16,932 nt of DNA. Origin: Bacillota bacterium. Lineage in GTDB: Bacteria; Bacillota; Clostridia; Peptostreptococcales; Anaerovoracaceae. Positions 1 to 6,687 of the stretch are shown piece after piece. The position numbers were made by a program, and so were the translations under genes. Below the pieces are notes generated by a model, which ran no database searches, was not told the origin of the DNA, and was given only the letters and a program-made list of their open reading frames with translations. Where the stretch lies: assembly GCA_017936025.1 (NCBI GenBank), contig JAGBGL010000166.1:1-16932 (forward strand), written 5' to 3'. Positions within the stretch are counted from its first letter, which is position 1, and every line of letters starts with the position of its first letter.

Positions 1-353
1 AGAGAACTGCATTGGCAAAAGTGCTGCTGACTAAACCGAAAATCCTGCTGCTGGACGAACCGACGAAAGGTATCGACAACTTCTTCAAGCTGAAGCTGGC
101 GGAAATTCTGAAAAAACTGCAGGAACAGGGTGTTACAATTGTAATGGTGTCTCACGATGTGGAGTTCTGTGCAAAATATGCGGATTGTGTGAGCATGTTC
201 TTCGATGGAAGTATTATTACAACAAATACTCCGAACAGATTCTTCTCCCAGAACAGTTTCTATACGACTGCGGCAAACAGAATGAGCCGTCATATATTTG
301 AAAATGCAATTACTAATGAGGACGTGATTAAATTATGTCAGAAAAACATGTAA
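1..353 (+). CDS. ECF transporter energy-coupling ATPase, C-terminal part (5' truncated by window edge)
   Basis: The reading frame is open from the left edge, so only the last ~117 residues are present. They begin just after the ABC signature region and contain a Walker B with D-loop (ILLLDEPTKGID) and the switch histidine (VSHD). The tail, ending SFYTTAANRMSRHIFENAI, resembles the C-terminus of the double-ATPase EcfA proteins of Clostridia. The protein would hydrolyse ATP on the cytoplasmic face to drive an ECF-type vitamin importer. Its stop overlaps the S-component start by 19 nt and the T component follows, completing an ECF module. Inference: the substrate is related to cobamide metabolism, because the next genes are cobTUSC. 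Whether the complete protein is a single or fused double ATPase cannot be seen here. Confidence 0.9.
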   Translation, partial: RTALAKVLLTKPKILLLDEPTKGIDNFFKLKLAEILKKLQEQGVTIVMVSHDVEFCAKYADCVSMFFDGSIITTNTPNRFFSQNSFYTTAANRMSRHIFENAITNEDVIKLCQKNM

Positions 354-1075
354 AAAATAAGCGCTCAAACAAGTCCATGTGGCTGTCTCTTCTGGTGATC
401 CTTGTACTGATCCCGGCGACAGTGCTGCTGACTTGGGACTTGGGCGACAGAAAATATTATATCGGCAGTGTAATCATTATTTTCCTGTCAATGGTGCCAT
501 TCTTTGCGAGCTTTGAAAACCGCAAACCTCATGCAAGAGAAGTGGTGACAATTGCGGTATTATGTGCCATAGCAGTTGCTTCCCGTGCAGCGTTTATTAT
601 GCTCCCGTCTTTCAAACCTATGGTTGGGATCATAATTATTGCAGGAATGGCGTTCGGTGCGCAGGCAGGCTTCCTGACAGGAGCTATCAGCGGATTTGTA
701 AGCAACTTTATTTTCGGTCAGGGTCCATGGACCCCATGGCAGATGTTTGCTTTTGGAATGGCCGGATTCCTGGCGGGAATTCTCTGTAAAAAAGGCATAC
801 TTAACAGTGAAAAGAAAATTCCTGTAACGGTTTTCGGGGGGCTTACTGTTATGCTGGTTGTAGGACCTCTGCTTGATACATGCACGGTGTTCACAATGAG
901 TTCAATGATAAATACGGCTTCCATAGGGACGGTGTATCTGGCAGGACTGCCTTTTAATGCGGTGCATGCAGTGTCTGTAATGCTGACTCTGTTTCTGCTG
1001 ACAAAACCTATGATGGAGAAACTGAACAGAATCAAAATCAAATATGGAATGATGGAGAATGATGATGAGATTTGA
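335..1075 (+). CDS. ECF transporter S component (substrate-binding membrane protein), probably for a corrinoid or lower-ligand precursor
   Basis: 246-residue, strongly hydrophobic protein between the ECF ATPase and the T component. The core from about residue 68 has the pattern of S components, with glycine-rich helices and the motif GQGPWTPWQM at residues 128-137, seen in S components of the cobalamin-related group. The first ~65 residues add a basic N-terminus and two further predicted membrane helices (about 16-33 and 43-60), so the protein is longer than the usual 170-200 residue, six-helix S component. The start ATG lies inside the ATPase gene (19-nt overlap), which suggests translational coupling. 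Substrate is inferred only from the operon: cobinamide, cobalamin, alpha-ribazole or dimethylbenzimidazole are all possible. Confidence 0.85.
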   Translation: MSEKHVKNKRSNKSMWLSLLVILVLIPATVLLTWDLGDRKYYIGSVIIIFLSMVPFFASFENRKPHAREVVTIAVLCAIAVASRAAFIMLPSFKPMVGIIIIAGMAFGAQAGFLTGAISGFVSNFIFGQGPWTPWQMFAFGMAGFLAGILCKKGILNSEKKIPVTVFGGLTVMLVVGPLLDTCTVFTMSSMINTASIGTVYLAGLPFNAVHAVSVMLTLFLLTKPMMEKLNRIKIKYGMMENDDEI

Positions 1076-1949
1076 TAGCTATCATCCGACGATCAATCTG
1101 ATTTACTTTGCTGCAGCAATAGCTTTTACGATATGGTTTAACCATACGGTATATACCATGGTGGCTTATGCCGCAGCATTTGCATACTCAGTGAAACTCA
1201 ACGGAAAAAAGGGCCTCGTTTTTAATATATGCCTGATCCCTCTTGTCTTACTCTATGCCGGGTTTTACGCTTACTATAATCACTTTGGTGTAACACCGCT
1301 GCGCCAGAATTTTATCGGCAACAGTATTACGGCAGAAGCCCTTGTTTACGGACTGATGCTGGGATTTACAATTGCTGCTGTGATCATGTGGATGTCCTGC
1401 GTGTTTGCAGTCTTTTCTTCGGATAAAGTTGTTTATCTCTTCGGTAAAGTGTCACCGAAATTATCGCTGTTTCTGTCCATAATACTGAGAAGCGTTCCTC
1501 GGATAAAAGAGCGTGCCTGCAAAATCAATACAGCACAGAGAGGTATTGGCAGAGGGACCGGTGACGGGAACTTACCGGCGCGTATCATGAATGTAATCAG
1601 GCTTGTTTCGATGGTGGTTACATGGACGCTGGAAAATTTTGTGGAAAGTGCAAAATCAATGAAATGCAGAGGGTACTCCCTGAAAGGGCGTACAGCGTTT
1701 TCGATTTACAGATTTGATAATAGGGACAGGAGCGTAGTATTGACGATATTCGTGTGTCTTACATTTGTTGCAATGGCAGTACTGCTGGATCAGACATTTA
1801 TTTACTACGATCCTGAAATTATAATAAATAGAATCACTTTTGTATCTGTGATTTTCTATGTGGCTTACACAGCATTTTTACTGCTGCCTATGGGATTACA
1901 GATAGCAGGTGAAATGAAATTCAAGCGGCTGAGGGAGTCAGCTGTCTGA
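1059..1949 (+). CDS. ECF transporter T component (EcfT / CbiQ family)
   Basis: 296-residue integral membrane protein linking the S component to the ATPases. It carries the two xRG coupling motifs of the family in the cytoplasmic domain: AQRG at about 159-162 and KCRG at about 202-205, the latter usually xARG. Hydrophobic helices lie at the N-terminus, around 90-120 and at 225-285. The start is ambiguous because three ATG codons stand in tandem (1059, 1062, 1065). GGAG at 1054-1057 is best spaced for 1065, so the protein may be two residues shorter. The gene overlaps the S-component end by 11-17 nt. With its two upstream neighbours it forms one complete ECF importer dedicated to this operon. 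Confidence 0.92.
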   Translation: MMMRFDSYHPTINLIYFAAAIAFTIWFNHTVYTMVAYAAAFAYSVKLNGKKGLVFNICLIPLVLLYAGFYAYYNHFGVTPLRQNFIGNSITAEALVYGLMLGFTIAAVIMWMSCVFAVFSSDKVVYLFGKVSPKLSLFLSIILRSVPRIKERACKINTAQRGIGRGTGDGNLPARIMNVIRLVSMVVTWTLENFVESAKSMKCRGYSLKGRTAFSIYRFDNRDRSVVLTIFVCLTFVAMAVLLDQTFIYYDPEIIINRITFVSVIFYVAYTAFLLLPMGLQIAGEMKFKRLRESAV

Positions 1950-1957
1950 GGTGTTTT

Positions 1958-2713
1958 ATGAAACGAGAACAATGGTATATTTCCACAGTCGATGAAAATG
2001 CACATAAACTGGCAGAAAACCATGGGCTGGGGATAGAGATAGCTGAATACTGTACAGCGTACAACATGGACGATTATTTTGAAATCACACATGCCTCTGT
2101 TGCTGAGAAACTGGAATGTATAGAAAAACGCGTGTTTCACGGTCCGTTCAATGAACTGTTTCCATGTGCGATCGATCCGAAAGCCCGCGAACTGGCACGC
2201 TTCCGTTATGGGCAGGCTATGAAGCTGGCTGTAGATTATGGATGCGAGAAAATAGTGATCCATGCAGGATATAATCCGAGACTTTATTATCCTCCGTGGT
2301 ATACGCCAAAGACGGCGGAGTTCTGGCGGGAGTTTGCGTTCCTGATTCCTGAGGGACTGACAGTATGTCTTGAAAATGTATTTGAAGAGGAAATCGATAT
2401 GTTCCTTGGCATATTTGAGGAGTTAGATGACCCAAGGATAAAAATATGCCTGGATATCGGACATGTGAATACATATTCTGAAACGCCTGTATCGGAGTGG
2501 ATCAAAAGATGTGCGCCATATATCGCTCACTTCCACATCCATAACAATAATGCTGATTTTGATTCACATCAGAGCGTAGATGACGGTTCTATGGATATGA
2601 AGATGTTACTTGAACTGGCAGATGGGCTTTGCCCGGATGCAACTTATTCACTGGAAGTCATTGAATCAGAAGCGTCTGTCAAATGGCTGGAAGAAAGCGG
2701 GTTGCTGAAATGA
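1958..2713 (+). CDS. TIM-barrel sugar phosphate isomerase/epimerase-like protein (AP_endonuc_2 family) in a cobamide operon
   Basis: 251 residues with the xylose-isomerase-like TIM-barrel pattern. Likely metal ligands and strand ends are visible in order: H61 (FHGPFNE), H102 (VIHAGY), E139 (CLENVFEE), D166 and H169 (CLDIGHVN), the HFHIHNNN strand at 191-198, and E233 (SLEVIE). Proteins of this family bind a divalent metal and isomerise or epimerise sugars or act on related compounds; the reaction of this one is unknown. It starts 8 nt after the T component behind GAGGTG (1947-1952) and its stop overlaps the cobT start, so it is a full operon member. Inference: it may act on a ribose-containing or phosphoribosyl intermediate of lower-ligand metabolism. 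It is not the DNA-repair endonuclease IV, which is separately present at 7888-8724. Confidence 0.8.
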   Translation: MKREQWYISTVDENAHKLAENHGLGIEIAEYCTAYNMDDYFEITHASVAEKLECIEKRVFHGPFNELFPCAIDPKARELARFRYGQAMKLAVDYGCEKIVIHAGYNPRLYYPPWYTPKTAEFWREFAFLIPEGLTVCLENVFEEEIDMFLGIFEELDDPRIKICLDIGHVNTYSETPVSEWIKRCAPYIAHFHIHNNNADFDSHQSVDDGSMDMKMLLELADGLCPDATYSLEVIESEASVKWLEESGLLK

Positions 2714-3801
2714 TGGAACTGGAAAAAATAATAGAATCTGTAAAAGCGCTGGATGAGGCGGCAATTACTGCAGCGGCGAAGCGCCAGGAGAATCTTGCAA
2801 AACCTCCGCGAAGTCTGGGAAGACTAGAAGACTTATCTGTGCAGGTGGCCGGGATTACAGGGAAAATATATAACAGAATAGAGAAAAAGCAGCTGCTTGT
2901 TTTTTCCGGTGATAATGGTGTTGTGGAAGAAAACGTGTCCAGTGCACCCCAGTCGGTTACCCTGCAGCAGACTGTAAATCTTACCCGTGCGAAGACAGGT
3001 GCATCTGTATTGGCAAAACACTTTGGCTGCCGGGTGACAGTGGTAGACATGGGGGTAAATGCGGATATAACGGAGCAGAAAGTTGTGAACTGTAAAATCG
3101 CCTATGGAACTGCAAATATAGCAAAAGGACCTGCGATGAGCAGGGAACAGGCGATTAGAGCGATAGTTACCGGTGCTCAGTTTGCAATGGAGGCTGATGC
3201 AGATATACTCGGTATTGGTGAAATGGGTATCGGAAACACGACGACATCTTCTGCGGTACTGGCAGTACTGCTGGATGCAGAAGTGGAAGCAGTTACCGGC
3301 CGGGGAGGCGGGATCACTGATGAAAGTTTCCTCAAAAAGAAAGACGTCATCCGTAGAGCCATTGAAATCAATTCGCCTGATCCGGAGGACATTATAGAAG
3401 TTATCTCAAAAGTGGGCGGATTTGATATTGCGGCAATGTGCGGTGCATTTATCGGTGCGGCTGCGGCCCGCAGGCCTGTGGTGATCGATGGATTTATTTC
3501 TGCGGTTGCGGCGCTGTGTGCTTCAAAATTATGTCCGCAGGTGACCGGGTATATGATCCCGAGCCATGCCTCTTATGAGCTAGGATACAGACTGGCGATG
3601 GAGGCTATGGGAATGGAACCTATGCTGCTGCTGGGGATGCGTCTCGGTGAAGGCAGCGGCTGTCCGCTTGCATTCGAGATCGTTGCTGCGGCATGTGCAG
3701 TCCTTAATGATATGGCAACTTTTGATGAAGCGGGTATAGATGACGATTATCTGGAAGAGATAAGAGTTGGCGATAAATTCTCGGTGGAGGATAAACGATG
3801 A
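2710..3801 (+). CDS. cobT: Nicotinate-nucleotide--dimethylbenzimidazole phosphoribosyltransferase
   Basis: 363-residue CobT, which transfers phosphoribosyl from nicotinate mononucleotide to the lower-ligand base to give alpha-ribazole phosphate. Family motifs are clear: KPPRSLGRLE (residues 31-40, usually KPPGSLG), GDNGVVEENVSSAPQSVT, GEMGIGNTTTSSAV, VTGRGGG, VGGFDIAAMCGA, PSHASYE, and GEGSG near the C-terminus, with the likely catalytic glutamate at about E314. The upstream frame is open to 2683, but the ATGATG at 2710 overlaps the preceding stop as ATGA, gives normal family length, and fits the four-base overlaps used downstream, so I choose 2710 (2713 is possible). Its start and stop overlaps tie it to the TIM-barrel gene and cobU. 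The base specificity (dimethylbenzimidazole or other) is not readable from the motifs. Confidence 0.96.
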   Translation: MMELEKIIESVKALDEAAITAAAKRQENLAKPPRSLGRLEDLSVQVAGITGKIYNRIEKKQLLVFSGDNGVVEENVSSAPQSVTLQQTVNLTRAKTGASVLAKHFGCRVTVVDMGVNADITEQKVVNCKIAYGTANIAKGPAMSREQAIRAIVTGAQFAMEADADILGIGEMGIGNTTTSSAVLAVLLDAEVEAVTGRGGGITDESFLKKKDVIRRAIEINSPDPEDIIEVISKVGGFDIAAMCGAFIGAAAARRPVVIDGFISAVAALCASKLCPQVTGYMIPSHASYELGYRLAMEAMGMEPMLLLGMRLGEGSGCPLAFEIVAAACAVLNDMATFDEAGIDDDYLEEIRVGDKFSVEDKR

Positions 3802-4343
3802 TAGTATTTATTTCCGGTGGTGCTAAAAATGGAAAATCCACAATTGCACAGGATTTGACTGTTCAATTGTCGGCAGGCGGCACGCATTATTATGTGGCCA
3901 CCATGATTCCTGCAGACGAAGAGGATAATGAGCGTATCCGCAGGCATATCGAGGACCGGGATGGCCTGGGGTTCGAGACAATAGAGGTGGGACGTAATAT
4001 CCTGTCGTGTCTTGAGACGGCTGACTGCGGAGGGACGTTTATGCTGGACAGTGTGACGGCACTGCTTCTCAATGAGCTGTTCCCTGATCCGTTGTGTCCT
4101 GAGATGGATGTGGAGTCCGCACGCAGATGCGGAAACGATGTTGTGACGTTTGCACAGTCTGTTAAAAATGCAGTGATCGTTAGTGATTTTATATATTCTG
4201 ATGCGGCAAGATATGATAAAGTGACAGAAACTTACCGCAAGTGTCTTGCGGACATTGACCGCAAGCTGGCAGCAGCCAGCGATGTGGTGATAGAAGTTGC
4301 CGCAGGCAATATGATTTTACATAAAGGAGAACTTCCCGGATGA
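3798..4343 (+). CDS. cobU: Adenosylcobinamide kinase / adenosylcobinamide-phosphate guanylyltransferase (divergent)
   Basis: 181 residues, near the usual CobU length. CobU phosphorylates adenosylcobinamide and then activates it with GMP. The N-terminus has an intact P-loop, GGAKNGKST (residues 7-15; usual GGARSGKS), and the YVATMIPADEE...RIRRH segment, with H50 at the place of the histidine that carries GMP. A kinase-fold segment DSVTALLLNELF follows. The C-terminal third is divergent: the usual E-V-G-x-G-I-V-P segment is replaced by VSDFIYSDAARYDKVTETYRKC, although the following helix and final strand (LAAASDVVIEVAAGN) still fit the family. It overlaps cobT and cobS by 4 nt each. The missing segment is notable because a short CobU-like protein retaining a version of it is encoded two genes on (5092-5466). 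Confidence 0.88.
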   Translation: MIVFISGGAKNGKSTIAQDLTVQLSAGGTHYYVATMIPADEEDNERIRRHIEDRDGLGFETIEVGRNILSCLETADCGGTFMLDSVTALLLNELFPDPLCPEMDVESARRCGNDVVTFAQSVKNAVIVSDFIYSDAARYDKVTETYRKCLADIDRKLAAASDVVIEVAAGNMILHKGELPG

Positions 4344-5080
4344 AATATTTTAATGCATTTATAATGTGTCAGTCCATGTTCTGTGCGCTGCCGGGACCGT
4401 GGCGGAGGTGGGATGAAAAAGCACGGCCTTATATGCTTATCTTCCTTCCTGTCATAGGTATCGAGATAGGTGTTATCTGGACTGCGCTGGCATGGGTGCT
4501 GAATTATTTTGCGCTTCCGGCTATGCTGGTGGCGGCAGTACTGTGCCTGTATCCGTTCTTTGTTACGGGTTTCATTCATCTGGATGGATTTATGGATGTG
4601 ACAGACGCAGTGAGATCCTACCGCAGTCTGGAACGCAGGAGAGAGATATTGAAGGACTCCAGAGTAGGAGCATTTGCAGTGGTAGGTTGTATTGCTCTGA
4701 TGATCATGCAGTTTGCAGGGTTCGCATCAGTTACTCTTGACGGCAGTTCCATATGTGCAGCGCTGACTTTTATTCCGGTAATCAGCAGATGCTGTTCCGC
4801 GCTTGCGGTTACAGTACTGCCTGCGATGGAGACCAGTCAGTATGCAGGTGCCGAGAATAAGGCACATTGCGTGATAACTATAGTAATCATGATGATTTTT
4901 GCAGCAGCAGGTGTCTTGGTATGCGGAATTTACAGTCTGGCGATGGCAGGATGTGCTGTAGGATATGCAATAGCCTTACGAAGAGCATATAAGTCGCTTG
5001 AAGGCATGAACGGCGATGTTTCCGGATATGCTCTCACAATAGGAGAACTGTGTGGTGTAATTGTGCTGGCGCTTTTATAG
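4340..5080 (+). CDS. cobS: Adenosylcobinamide-GDP ribazoletransferase (cobalamin-5'-phosphate synthase)
   Basis: 246-residue polytopic membrane enzyme that joins adenosylcobinamide-GDP to alpha-ribazole (phosphate), the last step of nucleotide-loop assembly. The signature acidic segment is visible as FIHLDGFMDVTDAVRSYR (residues 78-95; D82, D86 and D89 are the likely metal ligands), followed by ILKDSRVGAF (103-112). Several hydrophobic helices follow at about 115-135, 140-160, 175-205 and 225-245. Its length is typical. It overlaps cobU by 4 nt, and the next gene starts 11 nt after its stop. The second part of the acidic motif is MDVTDA where many CobS proteins have ADTADG, a conservative variation common in divergent CobS proteins. 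Confidence 0.94.
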   Translation: MKYFNAFIMCQSMFCALPGPWRRWDEKARPYMLIFLPVIGIEIGVIWTALAWVLNYFALPAMLVAAVLCLYPFFVTGFIHLDGFMDVTDAVRSYRSLERRREILKDSRVGAFAVVGCIALMIMQFAGFASVTLDGSSICAALTFIPVISRCCSALAVTVLPAMETSQYAGAENKAHCVITIVIMMIFAAAGVLVCGIYSLAMAGCAVGYAIALRRAYKSLEGMNGDVSGYALTIGELCGVIVLALL

Positions 5081-5091
5081 CGGAGGGAATT

Positions 5092-5466
5092 ATGAAACTG
5101 ATAATCGGAGGCGCGTTCCAGGGCAAAATGGAATTCGCAAAGGAAAAATATAATTTAACGGACGAAGATATATTTATGTGTACAGCTGATGAAATTGATT
5201 TCTCGAAAGCATGTATTTACGGTATAGAGGAATTCGTGTATGCCTGTATACAGAACGGCACTGATCTGCTGAAATTCTTCACAGAGCACAAAGAGGAATG
5301 GAGTGGCAGTATTCTTATTTGCCAGGATATTTTCTGCGGTGTTGTACCGCTGGGCGCCGATATGAGAGAATGGCGCCAGGTAACAGGACAGCTGTGTAAG
5401 TATCTGTCCGGAGAGGCTGAATCTGTCAGCAGGATTTTCTGCGGATTGGAGCAGAAGTTGAAATGA
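5092..5466 (+). CDS. Short CobU-like protein (second, P-loop-altered CobU homologue)
   Basis: 124 residues; start ATG chosen because of the strong GGAGGG site at 5082-5087. The N-terminus, MKLIIGGAFQGKMEFAKEKY, imitates the CobU P-loop (GGARSGKS-x-YAE), but the Ser/Thr after the lysine is Met13. The C-terminal part (DIFCGVVPLGADMREWRQ, then TGQLCKYLSGEAESVSRIFC and a final LEQKLK) aligns with the CobU segment E-V-G-x-G-I-V-P ... N-Q-x-L-A ... G-L-P-x-x-L-K. The central region is shortened to ~124 residues in total against ~180. This is therefore a CobU relative that keeps the C-terminal signature missing from the upstream CobU. It lies between cobS and cobC and overlaps cobC by 4 nt. Function is inferred only: a partner subunit, one half of the two CobU activities, or a degenerate paralogue. 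Confidence 0.75.
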   Translation: MKLIIGGAFQGKMEFAKEKYNLTDEDIFMCTADEIDFSKACIYGIEEFVYACIQNGTDLLKFFTEHKEEWSGSILICQDIFCGVVPLGADMREWRQVTGQLCKYLSGEAESVSRIFCGLEQKLK

Positions 5467-6017
5467 TTTACCTGATCAGACATGGCGAAACAGAGGCCAA
5501 TATAAAACATATTTACTGCGGCAGTACAGATCTTCCGTTGTCTAAAGCAGGGATTCGTAAATTGCAGGGTAAGACTTATGATGTAGGCGATGCAGAGTTT
5601 GTCATAAGCGGCATGAAAAGAACTGAGCAGACACTCAAATTGCTGTTTGGCGATGTATTGTACCGTGTCGACGAAAGATTCTGCGAAATTGATTTCGGTA
5701 TCTTTGAAATGCAAAGCTATTACCATTTGAAAGATACTCCTGAATATCAGGATTGGATTTCGGGCGATAACGAAGCGAATGTCTGTCCCGGCGGTGAAAG
5801 CGGCCAGCAGATGGAAGCCAGGGTCATGGAAGCCTTCAATGAAGTGGCTGAGTGCAGACATGATGTTGTCGTCGTTGCCCATGGAGGAGTAATCGCAGCA
5901 ATCATGACAAACCTATTCCCTGATGAAAACAAGACGAGGTTTGATTGGCAGCCGGCACCGGGATGTGGGTACGTAGTTGATCTCATTCGGAGAAGTTATG
6001 ATACGCTAAATGTATAA
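5463..6017 (+). CDS. cobC: Alpha-ribazole phosphatase, histidine phosphatase family
   Basis: 184-residue phosphoglycerate-mutase-like phosphatase. It has the RHG catalytic box LIRHGETEAN (residues 4-13; H7 is the phosphate acceptor), the second arginine region (SGMKRTEQT), a central acid in FCEIDFGIFE, PGGESG, and the second catalytic histidine in VAHGGVI. In cobamide operons this enzyme removes the phosphate from alpha-ribazole phosphate or the cobamide 5'-phosphate. It overlaps the CobU-like gene by 4 nt and is the last gene of the operon, followed 28-54 nt later by an intrinsic terminator. Assignment as CobC rather than a general phosphatase rests on the operon. Confidence 0.9.
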   Translation: MIYLIRHGETEANIKHIYCGSTDLPLSKAGIRKLQGKTYDVGDAEFVISGMKRTEQTLKLLFGDVLYRVDERFCEIDFGIFEMQSYYHLKDTPEYQDWISGDNEANVCPGGESGQQMEARVMEAFNEVAECRHDVVVVAHGGVIAAIMTNLFPDENKTRFDWQPAPGCGYVVDLIRRSYDTLNV

Positions 6018-6043
6018 TTTTTCTAATTATGAATGATTGTAAA

Positions 6044-6074
6044 AAAGAAAGCCATCAGAGGCTTTCTTTTTTAT
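6044..6074. terminator. Bidirectional intrinsic terminator between cobC and the GIY-YIG gene
   Basis: AGAAAGCC and GGCTTTCT form an 8-bp stem around the loop ATCAGA, with an A-run on the left and a T-run on the right, so it can act on both strands. The right arm contains the stop codon and last codons of the convergent GIY-YIG gene. Confidence 0.88.
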
Positions 6075-6318
6075 TGCTCAAAATTAACTTTTCTTTCTGT
6101 TTCCGGGTCATTTTCTTAATTTCGGCTTCCCGCTTCAGAGCGGCTGATTTGCCTTCCAGCAACTCGTAATACACGATCCTGACAGGTAACCGGCTTCGCG
6201 TATATTTTGCGCCGTTCCCGCTGTTATGGGTCTTCTCGCGGGCCTCCACATCGGTCGTCCAGCCGGTGTAGTATGTGCCGTCACTGTATTCTAATATGTA
6301 AACGTATGCTTCTGACAT
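6055..6318 (-). CDS. Small GIY-YIG nuclease-domain protein (UPF0213/YhbQ type)
   Basis: 87-residue single-domain protein. The motifs YVYILEYSDGTYYTGWTTD (residues 5-23, the GIY-YIG core), HNSGNGAKYTRSRLPVRIVYYE (31-52) and KSAALKREAEIKKMTRKQKEKLI (57-79) match the small stand-alone GIY-YIG family, whose members are predicted or shown to be DNA endonucleases of unclear cellular role. The frame is open further upstream, but the ATG at 6318 has an AGGAGA site seven bases before it and gives normal family length. The segment between the conserved Thr-Asp and HNSG is DVEAREKT, close to the usual D-L-E-R-R-x-x-Q. The gene is convergent with cobC, and its last codons lie in the shared terminator stem. 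Confidence 0.9.
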   Translation of the reverse strand: MSEAYVYILEYSDGTYYTGWTTDVEAREKTHNSGNGAKYTRSRLPVRIVYYELLEGKSAALKREAEIKKMTRKQKEKLILSNKKESL

Positions 6319-6341
6319 GATGAATCTCCTTTTCTTTATTA

Positions 6342-6371
6342 AATATAACTGAAATCTGTACAGATACGCAA
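6342..6371 (-). promoter_or_regulatory. Putative promoter of the GIY-YIG gene with a 12-bp palindrome in the spacer
   Basis: On the minus strand TTGCGT (6366-6371) stands 18 bp before TATATT (6342-6347). The perfect palindrome ATCTGTACAGAT (6354-6365) fills most of the spacer, a position where a dimeric repressor would block RNA polymerase. Promoter match is moderate. Confidence 0.45.
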
Positions 6372-6481
6372 CCAAATTACAGAAAAAAGGTTCCTGGTTA
6401 CTGGCTTCCGTAACCAAATGCCATCCAAAGCCATATTTAACACGATTTAACAATATCAATTGCCTTTTTAATTTGCTTTTA

Positions 6482-6646
6482 ACGTTTGCACTGGCTGCAG
6501 CAGTCATCCTGGGAACACTGTACATGGCTGAAATGGCAACGAACATGGTTGTGAATTCAATCAGCGCATTCCTTAACAGAGATCTTAAAAAGGCCCGTAA
6601 AGTCTGGATGGTGACTACCTTATGGAGTAGCCACCTCTTCATGTAA
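6482..6646 (+). pseudogene. Possible degraded remnant of a PhoU-like gene, or a spurious open frame
   Basis: The 327-bp stretch between the GIY-YIG start and the terminator at 6651 holds no convincing intact gene. On the plus strand one frame reads a protein-like sequence ending at the TAA at 6644-6646. It includes GTLYMAEMATNMVVNSISAF followed by LNRDLKKARKV, whose helix pattern (hydrophobic heptads, then A-F-x-N-R-D-x-x-x-A-R-K-V) recalls a PhoU-domain helix. A shift of frame after the last valine gives LDGDDYLME, which would fit the acidic D-D motif that follows in PhoU proteins. There is no upstream start with a ribosome binding site. I read it tentatively as the scar of a lost gene. The minus-strand frame over the same DNA is compositionally unlikely. 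Confidence 0.3.
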
Positions 6647-6684
6647 TAAAAAACCGGCAGTCAGGATGTCTGGACTGCCGGTTT
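6645..6684 (-). terminator. Intrinsic terminator of the DUF2804 gene
   Basis: A perfect 12-bp stem, AAACCGGCAGTC (6651-6662) with GACTGCCGGTTT (6673-6684), loop of 10 nt. On the minus strand it is followed by a run of Ts (TTTTATT), and it begins 3 nt after the DUF2804 stop codon. Confidence 0.92.
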
Positions 6685-6687
6685 GTT

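Noticed and set aside
1..12. A cobalamin riboswitch controlling the operon.
   Set aside because: The operon's 5' end lies outside the window, and no such element is visible between its genes.
6319..6642. N-terminal extension of the GIY-YIG protein to 195 residues.
   Set aside because: The added part has no family similarity, while an internal ATG with AGGAGA gives the normal 87-residue protein.
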